DNA of 62,702 nt, from positions 1-62,702 of the forward strand of contig RFVA01000007.1 of assembly GCA_009922685.1 (NCBI GenBank), written 5' to 3'. Source of the stretch: Gammaproteobacteria bacterium. GTDB lineage: Bacteria; Pseudomonadota; Gammaproteobacteria; Methylococcales; Methylococcaceae. How positions within the stretch are numbered: the stretch's first letter is position 1; every line of letters starts with the position of its first letter. Positions 51,922-59,913 of the stretch are shown one piece after another. The position numbers and the translations under genes were made by a program. The notes below the pieces were generated by a model that made no database searches, was not told where the DNA came from, and saw only the letters and a program-made list of their open reading frames with translations.

Positions 51922-52185
51922 ATGCATTCAAAAGAGTTCGAGAAATCACACAACCAGTTGCCCTGGTCGAGTGACTGGCATCGTTATGACACCCCGACCG
52001 TTCTTCGTAAGCACGGCCGAGGATACATGGAACGGTTCTGGCGAAATGACCGCGCGAAGTGTCACACGGCAAGATCAGGTTCAGCTGAGCACCTGGCGAC
52101 CCTCGATGGGGGAACCTTGATGATTGCAGGGGAACCCCTGCATCTTCGTGTGGAACTTCACCTCTCGCGGAGGGATCTCCCATGA
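51922..52185 (+). CDS. Small hypothetical protein between bet and exo
   Basis: 87 residues from ATG 51922 (GGAGAAATGAC upstream), overlapping exo by 4 nt. Begins MHSKEFEKSHNQLPWSSDWH; basic and Trp/His-rich, with RYDTPTVLRKHGRGYMERFW. Not recognised. Translational coupling to exo suggests a role with the exonuclease. Confidence 0.7.
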   Translation: MHSKEFEKSHNQLPWSSDWHRYDTPTVLRKHGRGYMERFWRNDRAKCHTARSGSAEHLATLDGGTLMIAGEPLHLRVELHLSRRDLP

Positions 52186-53171
52186 AGGTCATCGATCTGA
52201 TTCAACGGAGTCCCGAATGGCATCAATGGCGAAGGGCCGGCGTCACAGCTTCAGAAAGCCCAATCCTCATGGGTTCCCCCTACAAAACCCCATGGCGGTT
52301 ATGGGCTGAAAAGCGGGGCCTCATCCTTGAAGCTGACCTTTCGGGAAATCCTCATGTCCAACGAGGAATCCGTGAGGAACCCATCGCACGACGACGTTAT
52401 GAAGCGCGGCATGGCGAATTGCTGCTGCCGGTCTGTGCGGAGTCTTCCGAAGTTCCGATCCTTCGGGCAAGTTTCGACGGGCTGACCAATGACGGTCGTC
52501 CCGTCGAGATCAAGGCACCAGCCCAGAAAGGGTTTATGGATGCGCTCAAGATGGGCACGCAGTCTGGGCTGTATCTTCGCTATTACGCGCAGGTACAGAC
52601 CCAGATCTACGTTGCAGAAGCCGATGGCGGCGTTTTGTCGCTCACCTGTGACGAGGATCATCTGGATCTTCCGGTTCCCCGGGATGAAACCCTGATCAAC
52701 GACATAGTTCAGAGGGCCAAACGCTTTTGGGAGTACGTGGAATCCGGCAAGGAACCGCCTCTGGATCCCGAGCGGGATGCTTACATCCCCAAAGGCAATG
52801 AAGCCATCCTTTGGAGTGAACTCAGCAAGGAGCTTCGAAAGCTTGAAACCCGGAAGCTGACGCTCTCAAAGGAACTCAAGGCACTGGAAGGTCCTATGGC
52901 GAGGGTCGAGGAACGTCTTCTCGACCTGATCGGTGATTTTTGCGTTGCGGAGTCGGATGGCCTTCGTGTCACCCGTTTTATTCAGCAAGGCGGCATCGAC
53001 TATCGATCAGCGCTCCAGGCACTGCTTCCGGACCAATCGGAAGAGATGCTCAAGGCATTCCGTCGGAGCCCCTCCGAGCGGGTGCGCTGGACCTTGAAGA
53101 AACAGGATGAACCGAAAGGTTTGGCCAGACCCCCTCTGGCTGAAGTCGCCTTTAGTTCGCTCTGGTTCTGA
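52182..53171 (+). CDS. exo: YqaJ-type lambda-exonuclease-like recombination nuclease
   Basis: 329 residues. PD-(D/E)XK motifs: QRSPEWHQWRRAGVTASE at the start, ILRASFDGLTNDGRPVEIKA (about residues 94-113; catalytic D...EIK) and YYAQVQTQIYVAEA. The C-terminal 150 residues are a charged helical extension. Produces 3' single strands for Bet. Confidence 0.94.
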   Translation: MKVIDLIQRSPEWHQWRRAGVTASESPILMGSPYKTPWRLWAEKRGLILEADLSGNPHVQRGIREEPIARRRYEARHGELLLPVCAESSEVPILRASFDGLTNDGRPVEIKAPAQKGFMDALKMGTQSGLYLRYYAQVQTQIYVAEADGGVLSLTCDEDHLDLPVPRDETLINDIVQRAKRFWEYVESGKEPPLDPERDAYIPKGNEAILWSELSKELRKLETRKLTLSKELKALEGPMARVEERLLDLIGDFCVAESDGLRVTRFIQQGGIDYRSALQALLPDQSEEMLKAFRRSPSERVRWTLKKQDEPKGLARPPLAEVAFSSLWF

Positions 53172-53492
53172 ACGAATAGGGATCTCTTAATTACAAGAGA
53201 TGCTTTTCTGTTGGGCTTACTCCTTGATAGGGGTGAGCCCAGTGGAAAGGTCACTCCCCTCTTCCTTGTGCGCTTCCCTTCTTTGGACGCACGGAATCCT
53301 GCTTTTGCAGGCGTTTCATCCTGAAAGGATGACGAGGATTTTTTCCTCGGGCTCACCGCGACAAGGTGAGGTGCGATCTGTCGGTGGTCTCTCTTGGGAC
53401 GTCGACTCAAACGAACCCTCTCGGGAATGCATTTCCCGTGTGGGGAAAGGTTTCTTCCTGACGGGTTTTTATCCATCTTCAGGAGGTGACTC
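53172..53492 (+). ncRNA. Highly structured 320-nt region upstream of the cobS-like gene (candidate ncRNA/leader)
   Basis: No gene supported. Stems in order: ATCTCTT/AAGAGAT (53182-53201); an 11-bp stem GGGCTTACTCC/GGGGTGAGCCC (53213-53240, two G-U); AGTG/CACT (53241-53255), competing with GGGGTGA/TCACTCCCC; CTCACC/GGTGAG (53352-53370); and CGGGAA/TTCCCG (53422-53438), flanked by ACCC and GGGG as in the other leaders. Ends with AGGAGGTGACTC before the ATG. Confidence 0.5.
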
Positions 53493-54440
53493 ATGATTCA
53501 AATGTTCGGTATTGCAGAGACTTTCGACATCAACGCCCCCGGGCATCTGATGGCCGAAGGCTATGAGGATGGCACGCATCCCAGGATCCCCGTTCAGAAA
53601 GACTATGTCTTTCGGCGAGAACCCCTTCGTGATGTGTTGGCCTTTCTCGGTGAAGCGCAGGGTGATGGTCTCTATGTCACAGGGCCCACGGGTTCCGGCA
53701 AGACCTCACTCATCTTGCAGGTGGCGGCACGGCTGAATTGGCCGGTGCATGCCGTGACCTGTCATGGACGAATGGAACTGACCGATCTTATTGGGCAATT
53801 CACGCTGGTCGAAGGCTCCATGGCATTTGTTCATGGTCCCTTGGCACAAGCCATTCGCGATGGGCACATCCTGATCCTCAATGAAGTGGATCTGATGGAC
53901 CCTTCGGAACTCGCGGGACTCAATGATTGCCTTGAAGGGCAACCCTTGGTCATCCCACAGAATGGCGGTGAAGTGATTGTGCCCCACCCTCGGTTTCGAC
54001 TGGTGGCGACGGGCAATAGTGCAGGTGCCGGCGATCAAAGTGGCCTCTATCAGGGGGTGCTTCGCCAGAATCTTGCCTGGATGGATCGCTTCCGTCTGAT
54101 CGAGATCGGATATCCCGATAGGGAAATGGAGATGGCACTTCTGGAACGATTGGTTCCGGCGATCCCCTCCCCGATCCGGGAGAAGATGATCCGGGTGGCA
54201 AATGAAATCCGCGTCCTTTTCATGGGCGGCGTGGATGGCATGGGTATGCTCAGCGTGACCCTCTCGACGAGAGGGCTCATTCGCTGGGCCAGTCTGACCG
54301 TTGCGTTCAAGGGTGCTCCTAATGCACTTGAGTATGCACTGGATCGGGCGCTGACCCTTCGAGCAGAACCTGAACAGCGGACGGCGATTCATCGCATTGC
54401 GGCCGATGTGTTTGGGGAGGACTGGAGAACATCGCCATGA
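53493..54440 (+). CDS. MoxR/CobS-like AAA+ ATPase
   Basis: 315 residues. Walker A YVTGPTGSGKTSLIL (about residues 55-69), Walker B HILILNEVDLMDP (about 126-138) and sensor-1 RFRLVATGNSAG. Resembles the cobS-like gene of SXT and IncC. Not a cobalt chelatase in function; in ICEs it accompanies a cobT-like VWA protein and may act as a chaperone-like machine. Overlaps the WGR gene by 4 nt. Confidence 0.88.
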   Translation: MIQMFGIAETFDINAPGHLMAEGYEDGTHPRIPVQKDYVFRREPLRDVLAFLGEAQGDGLYVTGPTGSGKTSLILQVAARLNWPVHAVTCHGRMELTDLIGQFTLVEGSMAFVHGPLAQAIRDGHILILNEVDLMDPSELAGLNDCLEGQPLVIPQNGGEVIVPHPRFRLVATGNSAGAGDQSGLYQGVLRQNLAWMDRFRLIEIGYPDREMEMALLERLVPAIPSPIREKMIRVANEIRVLFMGGVDGMGMLSVTLSTRGLIRWASLTVAFKGAPNALEYALDRALTLRAEPEQRTAIHRIAADVFGEDWRTSP

Positions 54441-55120
54441 GTCTCTATGAACTCTATCGATGTATCCGGGAGGACGGAACTTCCAAGGACTGGGCGGTGC
54501 GCATAAATCCTGACGGTTCGATCACCACACGCTGGGGGCGAACGGGGAAAAAGCTCATCAATATCCAGACCCGCAAAGTGGATTTGCTCGCGCTCAAACG
54601 ATCCAAATCGAAGAAGGGCTATGTGAGGGTTGGGACTTGTGACATCGATACTTTGGGACAAATCGTTCCAGAAGGACCATCGGACAGCATGTCCGAAAGT
54701 CCTGGCGCAATGCCTGTCATTCGTTGGCAACTTGCCTTCGGAGCACGCTGCAGTGGCGAAGAACTCGATGCCTGGCGTGATGGTGTATTGCAAACCCTGC
54801 ATGATCGAGGTGTTGAACTGGAAGCCGATCAGCTTCCAGAGACCCATCAATCCGGGGCGGGTGTAATCCTCTGTGATGACCTTTCACGCCTGTTAGGACT
54901 TCTCCTCCTGAAACAGCGAACTCCTTCGGATGTTCATTTCTCGTTAAGGACGGCGAATCACCAGGAGGTCGAACCTGATCTTCAGGAGTTGGGTTGCCTT
55001 TTGGAACCCCTCGGAACGGATCTCCCATCAATAAGGCCTTTGGCTGAATCTTTGGGACTTCTGATACCGAGAATCGATCTTCGAATGGCGATTGTTTCAG
55101 ACCGGCACTGCTGGTTCTGA
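54437..55120 (+). CDS. WGR-domain protein
   Basis: 227 residues. Residues 1-65 form a WGR domain (MSLYELYRCIREDGTSKDWA, then TTRWGRTGKKL, YVRVGTC), a nucleic-acid or protein-binding module known from PARP-type and MolR proteins. The remaining 160 residues are unrecognised. Coupled to the cobS-like gene. Confidence 0.8.
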   Translation: MSLYELYRCIREDGTSKDWAVRINPDGSITTRWGRTGKKLINIQTRKVDLLALKRSKSKKGYVRVGTCDIDTLGQIVPEGPSDSMSESPGAMPVIRWQLAFGARCSGEELDAWRDGVLQTLHDRGVELEADQLPETHQSGAGVILCDDLSRLLGLLLLKQRTPSDVHFSLRTANHQEVEPDLQELGCLLEPLGTDLPSIRPLAESLGLLIPRIDLRMAIVSDRHCWF

Positions 55121-55142
55121 ATCGATAACGGTCTTTTTTGTT

Positions 55143-55204
55143 ATTTAACCCTCAGGGGCGTCATGCCCTTTTGGGGAGCCATGACGTCCCTTTTTCTTTG
55201 GAGA
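55143..55204 (+). promoter_or_regulatory. GC-rich leader element D, upstream of the DUF3150 gene
   Basis: ACCCTCAGGGGC, loop GTCAT, GCCCTTTTGGGG, then CCATGACGTCCC followed by TTTTTCTTTGGAG. GGGGCGTCAT is complementary to ATGACGTCCC over 9 of 10 positions, and that stem sits directly before a T-run: a terminator-like alternative to the CCC/GGGG hairpin. Confidence 0.65.
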
Positions 55205-55211
55205 AAACGTC

Positions 55212-56225
55212 ATGGTTGAAACTCAAATGATGCTGGATCGCCTGGTGGTGATTCGAATCGATGGATCACTCTGGGGCGGTCGCAAGAAACTCCGCAAGGA
55301 GGATCTTATTCTCGCGGATGGCAGTGTCCTCCCGCCGGAAAGCCTCGCCTCCCTGGGATCAAAGCGGATTGCCGATCCCAAGGCACTTTTGGTCTTTACG
55401 CGTCTCAAACGAGAAGCCGAGCGGATTTGTTTGCAAGTAGGCTCCAGATTTCTGGGTGGCTTTGCCATTCCAGAAAAGGAACTTCCTGGCATTCAGATGC
55501 AACTTGAGCGAATCGCTCAGGAGTTTGAAAAGGCGAAATCGTCCTACCTTTCAAAGTATGACGAGATGATTGAGGACTGGGTTGCAAGACACCCCGATTT
55601 TGCGGCGGCCGTCCGGCGTGCCGTTGAACCGGTGGAGGTCGTTCGAAAGCAACTCAACTTCGATTACGTCATTTTCAGGCTCAAGGCACCGGAAGGTGAT
55701 CGAGAGCTTTTAGGACATCGTGTCGGGTCCCTGAGCAGTCAACTCTTCGAAGAGATCGCTTTGGTGGCTAGGCAGTTCGCCCAAGGTTCTCTGATCGGCA
55801 AGGATCGGGTCACCAGGAAAGCGCTGAGTCCTCTTCGGAAGATTCGGAAAAAACTGGATGGACTGGCCTTTCTGGATCACCGGGTTACGCCGGTGGTCGA
55901 GACCTTAAGCGATCTGATCCAACGGGCACCGAGATCGGGGGACATTTCAGGAACCTTCCTCAAGGAAGTGCTTGCGACCACCCTCCTCCTCAGTGACCCG
56001 GAATCCATCCGAAAGCACGGCGAAGGACTTCTGAATCCAGGGGATCCTTTGATTCCAGACGATGATGACAGCCTTTTCAGTGAACCTGAATCGGATCCTC
56101 ATGTGGATGGAAACGAAAAAGGTGATGAACAAGAAATCCCCGAGGATTCAGATTCTGATCCTCTATTTGATCCAATTCCACGAAGGGACATCGATGCCAT
56201 AGTCACCAGAGAATTCTGGTTCTAG
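55212..56225 (+). CDS. DUF3150 protein
   Basis: 337 residues (GGAGAAAACGTC upstream). The opening DRLVVIRIDGSLWGGRKKLR and LVFTRLKREAERICLQVGSRFLGGFAIPE (in two parts) match DUF3150 proteins found beside cobS/cobT-like genes in ICEs and megaplasmids. The C-terminus is very acidic (PDDDDSLFSEPESDPHVDGN). Function unknown. Confidence 0.85.
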   Translation: MVETQMMLDRLVVIRIDGSLWGGRKKLRKEDLILADGSVLPPESLASLGSKRIADPKALLVFTRLKREAERICLQVGSRFLGGFAIPEKELPGIQMQLERIAQEFEKAKSSYLSKYDEMIEDWVARHPDFAAAVRRAVEPVEVVRKQLNFDYVIFRLKAPEGDRELLGHRVGSLSSQLFEEIALVARQFAQGSLIGKDRVTRKALSPLRKIRKKLDGLAFLDHRVTPVVETLSDLIQRAPRSGDISGTFLKEVLATTLLLSDPESIRKHGEGLLNPGDPLIPDDDDSLFSEPESDPHVDGNEKGDEQEIPEDSDSDPLFDPIPRRDIDAIVTREFWF

Positions 56226-56235
56226 ATCAGAAATT

Positions 56236-56294
56236 ATTTAACCCCCTGGGGGCTTCGTCCCTATGGGGTGGAGTCCCCTTTTTATTTGGAGACT
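56236..56294 (+). promoter_or_regulatory. GC-rich leader element E, upstream of the cobT-like gene
   Basis: ATTTAACCCCCTGGGGGC, loop TTCG, TCCCTATGGGG, then GGAGTCCCC, a T-rich tract and TTTGGAG. GGGGGCTTC and GGAGTCCCC can pair with a mismatch. Same block order as elements B and D. Confidence 0.6.
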
Positions 56295-56297
56295 CCA

Positions 56298-57989
56298 ATG
56301 ATGAAAACGAAACTGAATGAAGCCTTTCCGATTGTCGCGGCAGCCCTTGGCAATAATCTAGGGGTCCGCGTCATGGTGACAGGACAAACGGCTCTGACGG
56401 ATGGCGAGATGATCGTCATTCCTGCCTACGATGGTGAGGATCCCAATTATCGGGATGTCGCCTGGGGGTATCTGGCCCATGAAGCCGCCCATATCCGTTA
56501 CACGGATTTTGCGGTCTTCAAATCGGCCTGTACGACTCCCATACGTAAGGCCATTCTGAATATTATTGAGGATGTACGAATCGAGAAACGGTTAGCTGAA
56601 AAATATCCCGGGACGCGATTCACCATCGAGAAGACTGTTGCTCAGCTTATTGATGAGGGGGGCTACCAGCTTCCTTCTGAAGAGGCGCACCCTGCGGTTC
56701 TTTTGCAGGCCACCCTGCTCTTTGGATTACGGTGTTCGGTTCTAGGTCAGACCCTGCTCAAGGGAATGGCTGAGGTTACAGAAGAGCGTTTGAGGGAGTT
56801 TCTGCCATCACGGGTGTTCGATGATCTCGCGAAACTCCAGGAGGAGGTCGAGGGACTCAAGAATACGAGCGAAGCCCTTCTTCTCACGGATCGGATTCTG
56901 AAGCTTCTTGAGCAGAATCTGAAAAGAGAAACTCAGGAAGACGATCCTCATCAGAAACGGAAGGATAAAGAGGATCAAGGCCATTCGATTTCAGAAAGAT
57001 CGGAAGGTCAGTCTTCTGAATCAGGGGCTCCTGAGGATGAAGATGCTGAAGAGGCAGATGATTCTTCATATGAGGAATTATCGGTCAATCAGGCTTCATC
57101 CTTGGGACGAATCCTGGGTGCATCAGAATCGGATCTTCAAAGGGATCTCTTTGAGACCATCAGGGAGAGTCTAGTTCTTGAGCAGGGGCAATCCTCTGCG
57201 ATGATTCTGCCCGTTGCGGATGAACCGCCGATGGATCCTGTTCAGGGGCGTCTCCTGTTGGAGAAGTCCTTGAGAGAATCCGGAAAGCTACGTGCATCCC
57301 TCCAAGGGTTGGTGCAATCCAGTCGATTATCCAAACCCGTCATACGGAGGTCAGGTAATCGTATGGACTCCAATCGACTCAGTCGCTTAGGTTTGGGCGA
57401 TCCAAGGGTATTCCGGCGAATGGATGTCCAAAAGGCACCTAATACGGCGGTTCATATTCTGATCGATCGCTCCCCTTCCATGTCGGCGATTGTTGCAACG
57501 GAAGGAAGACCTGTTGGAAGGCGGATTGATCTGGCCTGGGAGGCCACTTTGGCTCTGGCCATGGCGCTTGAAGGGATTCAGGGTGTCAATGTCGGGATTA
57601 CAGCCTTTCCGGGAAAAGATGGCGAAAATGTCAGCGTCTATGGGGTATTACCCCATGGCACCAGCATTCGTAGTCGAATCGGTGCGTTTGGTGGTGATCT
57701 GGATGGGAGTACACCTCTGGCAGAGGCCCTCTGGTATGCCGGAGCACAGTTGGTTCAGCAGAGAGAGGAACGAAAACTTCTCCTCGTGCTGACGGACGGC
57801 ATTCCAGATGATCTGGATGCCACTTTGAATATCCTATCGCGGTACCGTTACTCGAATATCGAGGTCACGGGTATCGGGTTAGGCATTGAAGTGGATCGAG
57901 TATTTGAATCCAGTGTGAGCGTTCAGCTAATCAGCGATTTGCCGACTCGACTGAATGAAATCTGCAAAAGGCATTTACTTGCTGCATGA
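56298..57989 (+). CDS. CobT-like VWA-domain protein with metallopeptidase-like HExxH-type motif
   Basis: 563 residues from ATG 56298. N-terminal GYLAHEAAHIRYTDF (about residues 60-74) with a second NIIEDVRIEKRL helix resembles zinc metallopeptidase-like domains. A long acidic linker (about 230-280) follows. The C-terminal VWA domain has the MIDAS motif HILIDRSPSMSAI (about 385-397) and DGSTPLAEALWYAG, LLLVLTDGIPDDLD. Partner of the cobS-like ATPase. Confidence 0.88.
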   Translation: MMKTKLNEAFPIVAAALGNNLGVRVMVTGQTALTDGEMIVIPAYDGEDPNYRDVAWGYLAHEAAHIRYTDFAVFKSACTTPIRKAILNIIEDVRIEKRLAEKYPGTRFTIEKTVAQLIDEGGYQLPSEEAHPAVLLQATLLFGLRCSVLGQTLLKGMAEVTEERLREFLPSRVFDDLAKLQEEVEGLKNTSEALLLTDRILKLLEQNLKRETQEDDPHQKRKDKEDQGHSISERSEGQSSESGAPEDEDAEEADDSSYEELSVNQASSLGRILGASESDLQRDLFETIRESLVLEQGQSSAMILPVADEPPMDPVQGRLLLEKSLRESGKLRASLQGLVQSSRLSKPVIRRSGNRMDSNRLSRLGLGDPRVFRRMDVQKAPNTAVHILIDRSPSMSAIVATEGRPVGRRIDLAWEATLALAMALEGIQGVNVGITAFPGKDGENVSVYGVLPHGTSIRSRIGAFGGDLDGSTPLAEALWYAGAQLVQQREERKLLLVLTDGIPDDLDATLNILSRYRYSNIEVTGIGLGIEVDRVFESSVSVQLISDLPTRLNEICKRHLLAA

Positions 57990-57991
57990 TG

Positions 57992-58018
57992 AAACGCCGG
58001 TGTTGAGCCGGCGTTTTT
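57992..58018 (+). terminator. Rho-independent terminator after the cobT-like gene
   Basis: AAACGCCGG-tgttgag-CCGGCGTTTTT: an 8-9-bp GC-rich stem followed by five T, 2 nt after the stop. Marks the end of the recombination operon. Confidence 0.9.
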
Positions 58019-58113
58019 GGTGATAGCTATTGCCTGCTGTAATAGTCGATGTAGAAGTGAGATGGGATAATTTGCCCATCCACTTTAAGACACTGAGGCT
58101 TTTATAACGCTGA

Positions 58114-59865
58114 ATGATGAAGAGAAAGTTCTACTGTCTAGAGGATATGCAGGCCCTCGCACACAAACTTGGTGGGCAATGCCTTTCTACGCTGTATATC
58201 AGTACAAATAGGAAGTTACTGTGGCGTTGCGCGAAAGACCATACGTGGGAGGCTACGCCAGGGAATATTATGCGCGGGCATTGGTGCCGGATTTGTGGAA
58301 ATGAAAGACAGGGCCGAGCAAAGGCAAAATCGATTGAGTTCGCAAAGGAGCTAGCCGCAAATAATGGCGGTCTATGCCTATCTGAGGAATATCGAAATAA
58401 CCGTACACCAATGCACTGGAAATGCGGCGTGTGTTCGCATGAATGGACAGCAAGTGCGGGCTCTATTCAGGGTGGTACATGGTGTCCAAAATGCGTGGGA
58501 AGGTTGCCATCTGAAGAGGGATTGCCGGAGCTTCAGCGCCTTGCTTCTCTTAAGGGTGGGATATGTCTCTCTGATCGATATTTAGGTGCACGAGCCAAGC
58601 ATCGGTGGCGTTGCGCCAATGGTCATGAATGGGAGGCTCCGCCTTACAGTCTAAGGTCGGGAACATGGTGCATGGAGTGCTCAGGAAGCAAAGCACTAAC
58701 CTTGGAAGATATGCAGGAAACAGCCCAATTGATGGGCGGGGAATGCCTTTCAGAAGCGTATTCAAATAGTCGACAACAACTTCATTGGAGATGTGCTTCA
58801 GGCCACGAATGGTTTGCAGTCGGATATCACGTTCGGGCTGGCCACTGGTGCCCGACATGTATGACGGGTAATTCAGAGCGAATTTGCAAGGATATTCTAG
58901 AGAAAATGTTCGGGAAGCCCTTTCCTAAGAGGAAACCATCATGGCTTCTTAATGATCGTGGGAAGCGCATGGAGTTGGATGGTTACTGCGAGGAATTAAA
59001 GCTGGCATTCGAATACCACGGAGTTCAACACTACCAACACATCGACCATTTTCATCGAGGGAACAAGTCTCTTGATCAGCGGAAGATGGATGATGAGCGA
59101 AAAGAGTTAGTTTGCCGGGAATATGGAATACGCCTGCTAGTAATCCCATACACAATTCCAATGAATGAAGTTCCAAGACTGGTTTCAGATTTTTCCAAGG
59201 CGAACGCCATCAAGATAATTACAAAAGATCCAAGCAAAGTTCCTGTGGCGAAGATGGTTCTGCCCGAAAGAATGAAAGAAATGAGGGCACTAGCGAACAG
59301 AAAGGGAGGTGATTGCTTGTCCAATGAATACATAAACAACAATACTCATCTCTCATGGCAGTGTAATAAAGGACACGTATGGCAGGCGGTACCTGGAAGT
59401 ATTCAACAAGGATCCTGGTGTCCAAAATGTGCGGGAAGGATGAAAGGCGATGAGGCACTTAACAGCTTGCGTTATATCGCGAGGGCTAGAGGCGGTGAAT
59501 GTTTAGCAGAATCATACATTCATGGAAAGATTAAACTCCCTTGGCGTTGCTCGGAAGGCCATGTTTGGAGTACTTCAGCGAATAGCATTAGAGATGGAAG
59601 GTGGTGTCCTCAATGCGCCAAAAAGACGATGGGGCCGAAAAGAATTGGGATTGCCGCCTGCCATGCAGCAGCAAATGAACGAGGTGGGAAATGCCTCTCG
59701 GATTCGTATATCAATTCCGACACAAAGCTTTTATGGGAATGCGGAGACTGTTTAGCACAATGGGAGGCTATTCCCTATACCGTTGTGCGATTAGGAACCT
59801 GGTGCCCCAAGTGCAAGGGGCGAAGATACCAGACCACCCGTCGAAACCGGGAAAAAGACGTATGA
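58114..59865 (+). CDS. Seven-zinc-ribbon protein with embedded Vsr/homing-type endonuclease domain
   Basis: 583 residues. Seven repeats of about 60-65 residues share the pattern LAxxxGGxCLSxxY ... LxWRCxxGHxW ... GxWCPxC, with the CLS cysteine at residues 23, 88, 151, 211, 401, 463 and 527. Each has CxxxH or CxxC plus CxxC, a treble-clef zinc site. Between repeats 4 and 5 (about 252-350) is a PD-(D/E)XK/Vsr-like nuclease: MELDGYCEELKLAFEYHGVQ then HY, DQRKMDDERKELVCREYGIR and LLVIPY. Related nuclease domains occur in homing endonucleases. Role (DNA targeting, defence or homing) unknown. Confidence 0.85.
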   Translation: MMKRKFYCLEDMQALAHKLGGQCLSTLYISTNRKLLWRCAKDHTWEATPGNIMRGHWCRICGNERQGRAKAKSIEFAKELAANNGGLCLSEEYRNNRTPMHWKCGVCSHEWTASAGSIQGGTWCPKCVGRLPSEEGLPELQRLASLKGGICLSDRYLGARAKHRWRCANGHEWEAPPYSLRSGTWCMECSGSKALTLEDMQETAQLMGGECLSEAYSNSRQQLHWRCASGHEWFAVGYHVRAGHWCPTCMTGNSERICKDILEKMFGKPFPKRKPSWLLNDRGKRMELDGYCEELKLAFEYHGVQHYQHIDHFHRGNKSLDQRKMDDERKELVCREYGIRLLVIPYTIPMNEVPRLVSDFSKANAIKIITKDPSKVPVAKMVLPERMKEMRALANRKGGDCLSNEYINNNTHLSWQCNKGHVWQAVPGSIQQGSWCPKCAGRMKGDEALNSLRYIARARGGECLAESYIHGKIKLPWRCSEGHVWSTSANSIRDGRWCPQCAKKTMGPKRIGIAACHAAANERGGKCLSDSYINSDTKLLWECGDCLAQWEAIPYTVVRLGTWCPKCKGRRYQTTRRNREKDV

Positions 59866-59913
59866 AATTGACGCGATAATCAATAATTGGACGACAAGGT
59901 TCCGCGTTCTCGG

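Noticed and set aside
53706-54392. 228-residue minus-strand frame
   Set aside because: Antisense to the cobS-like ATPase; His- and Arg-rich with no motif.
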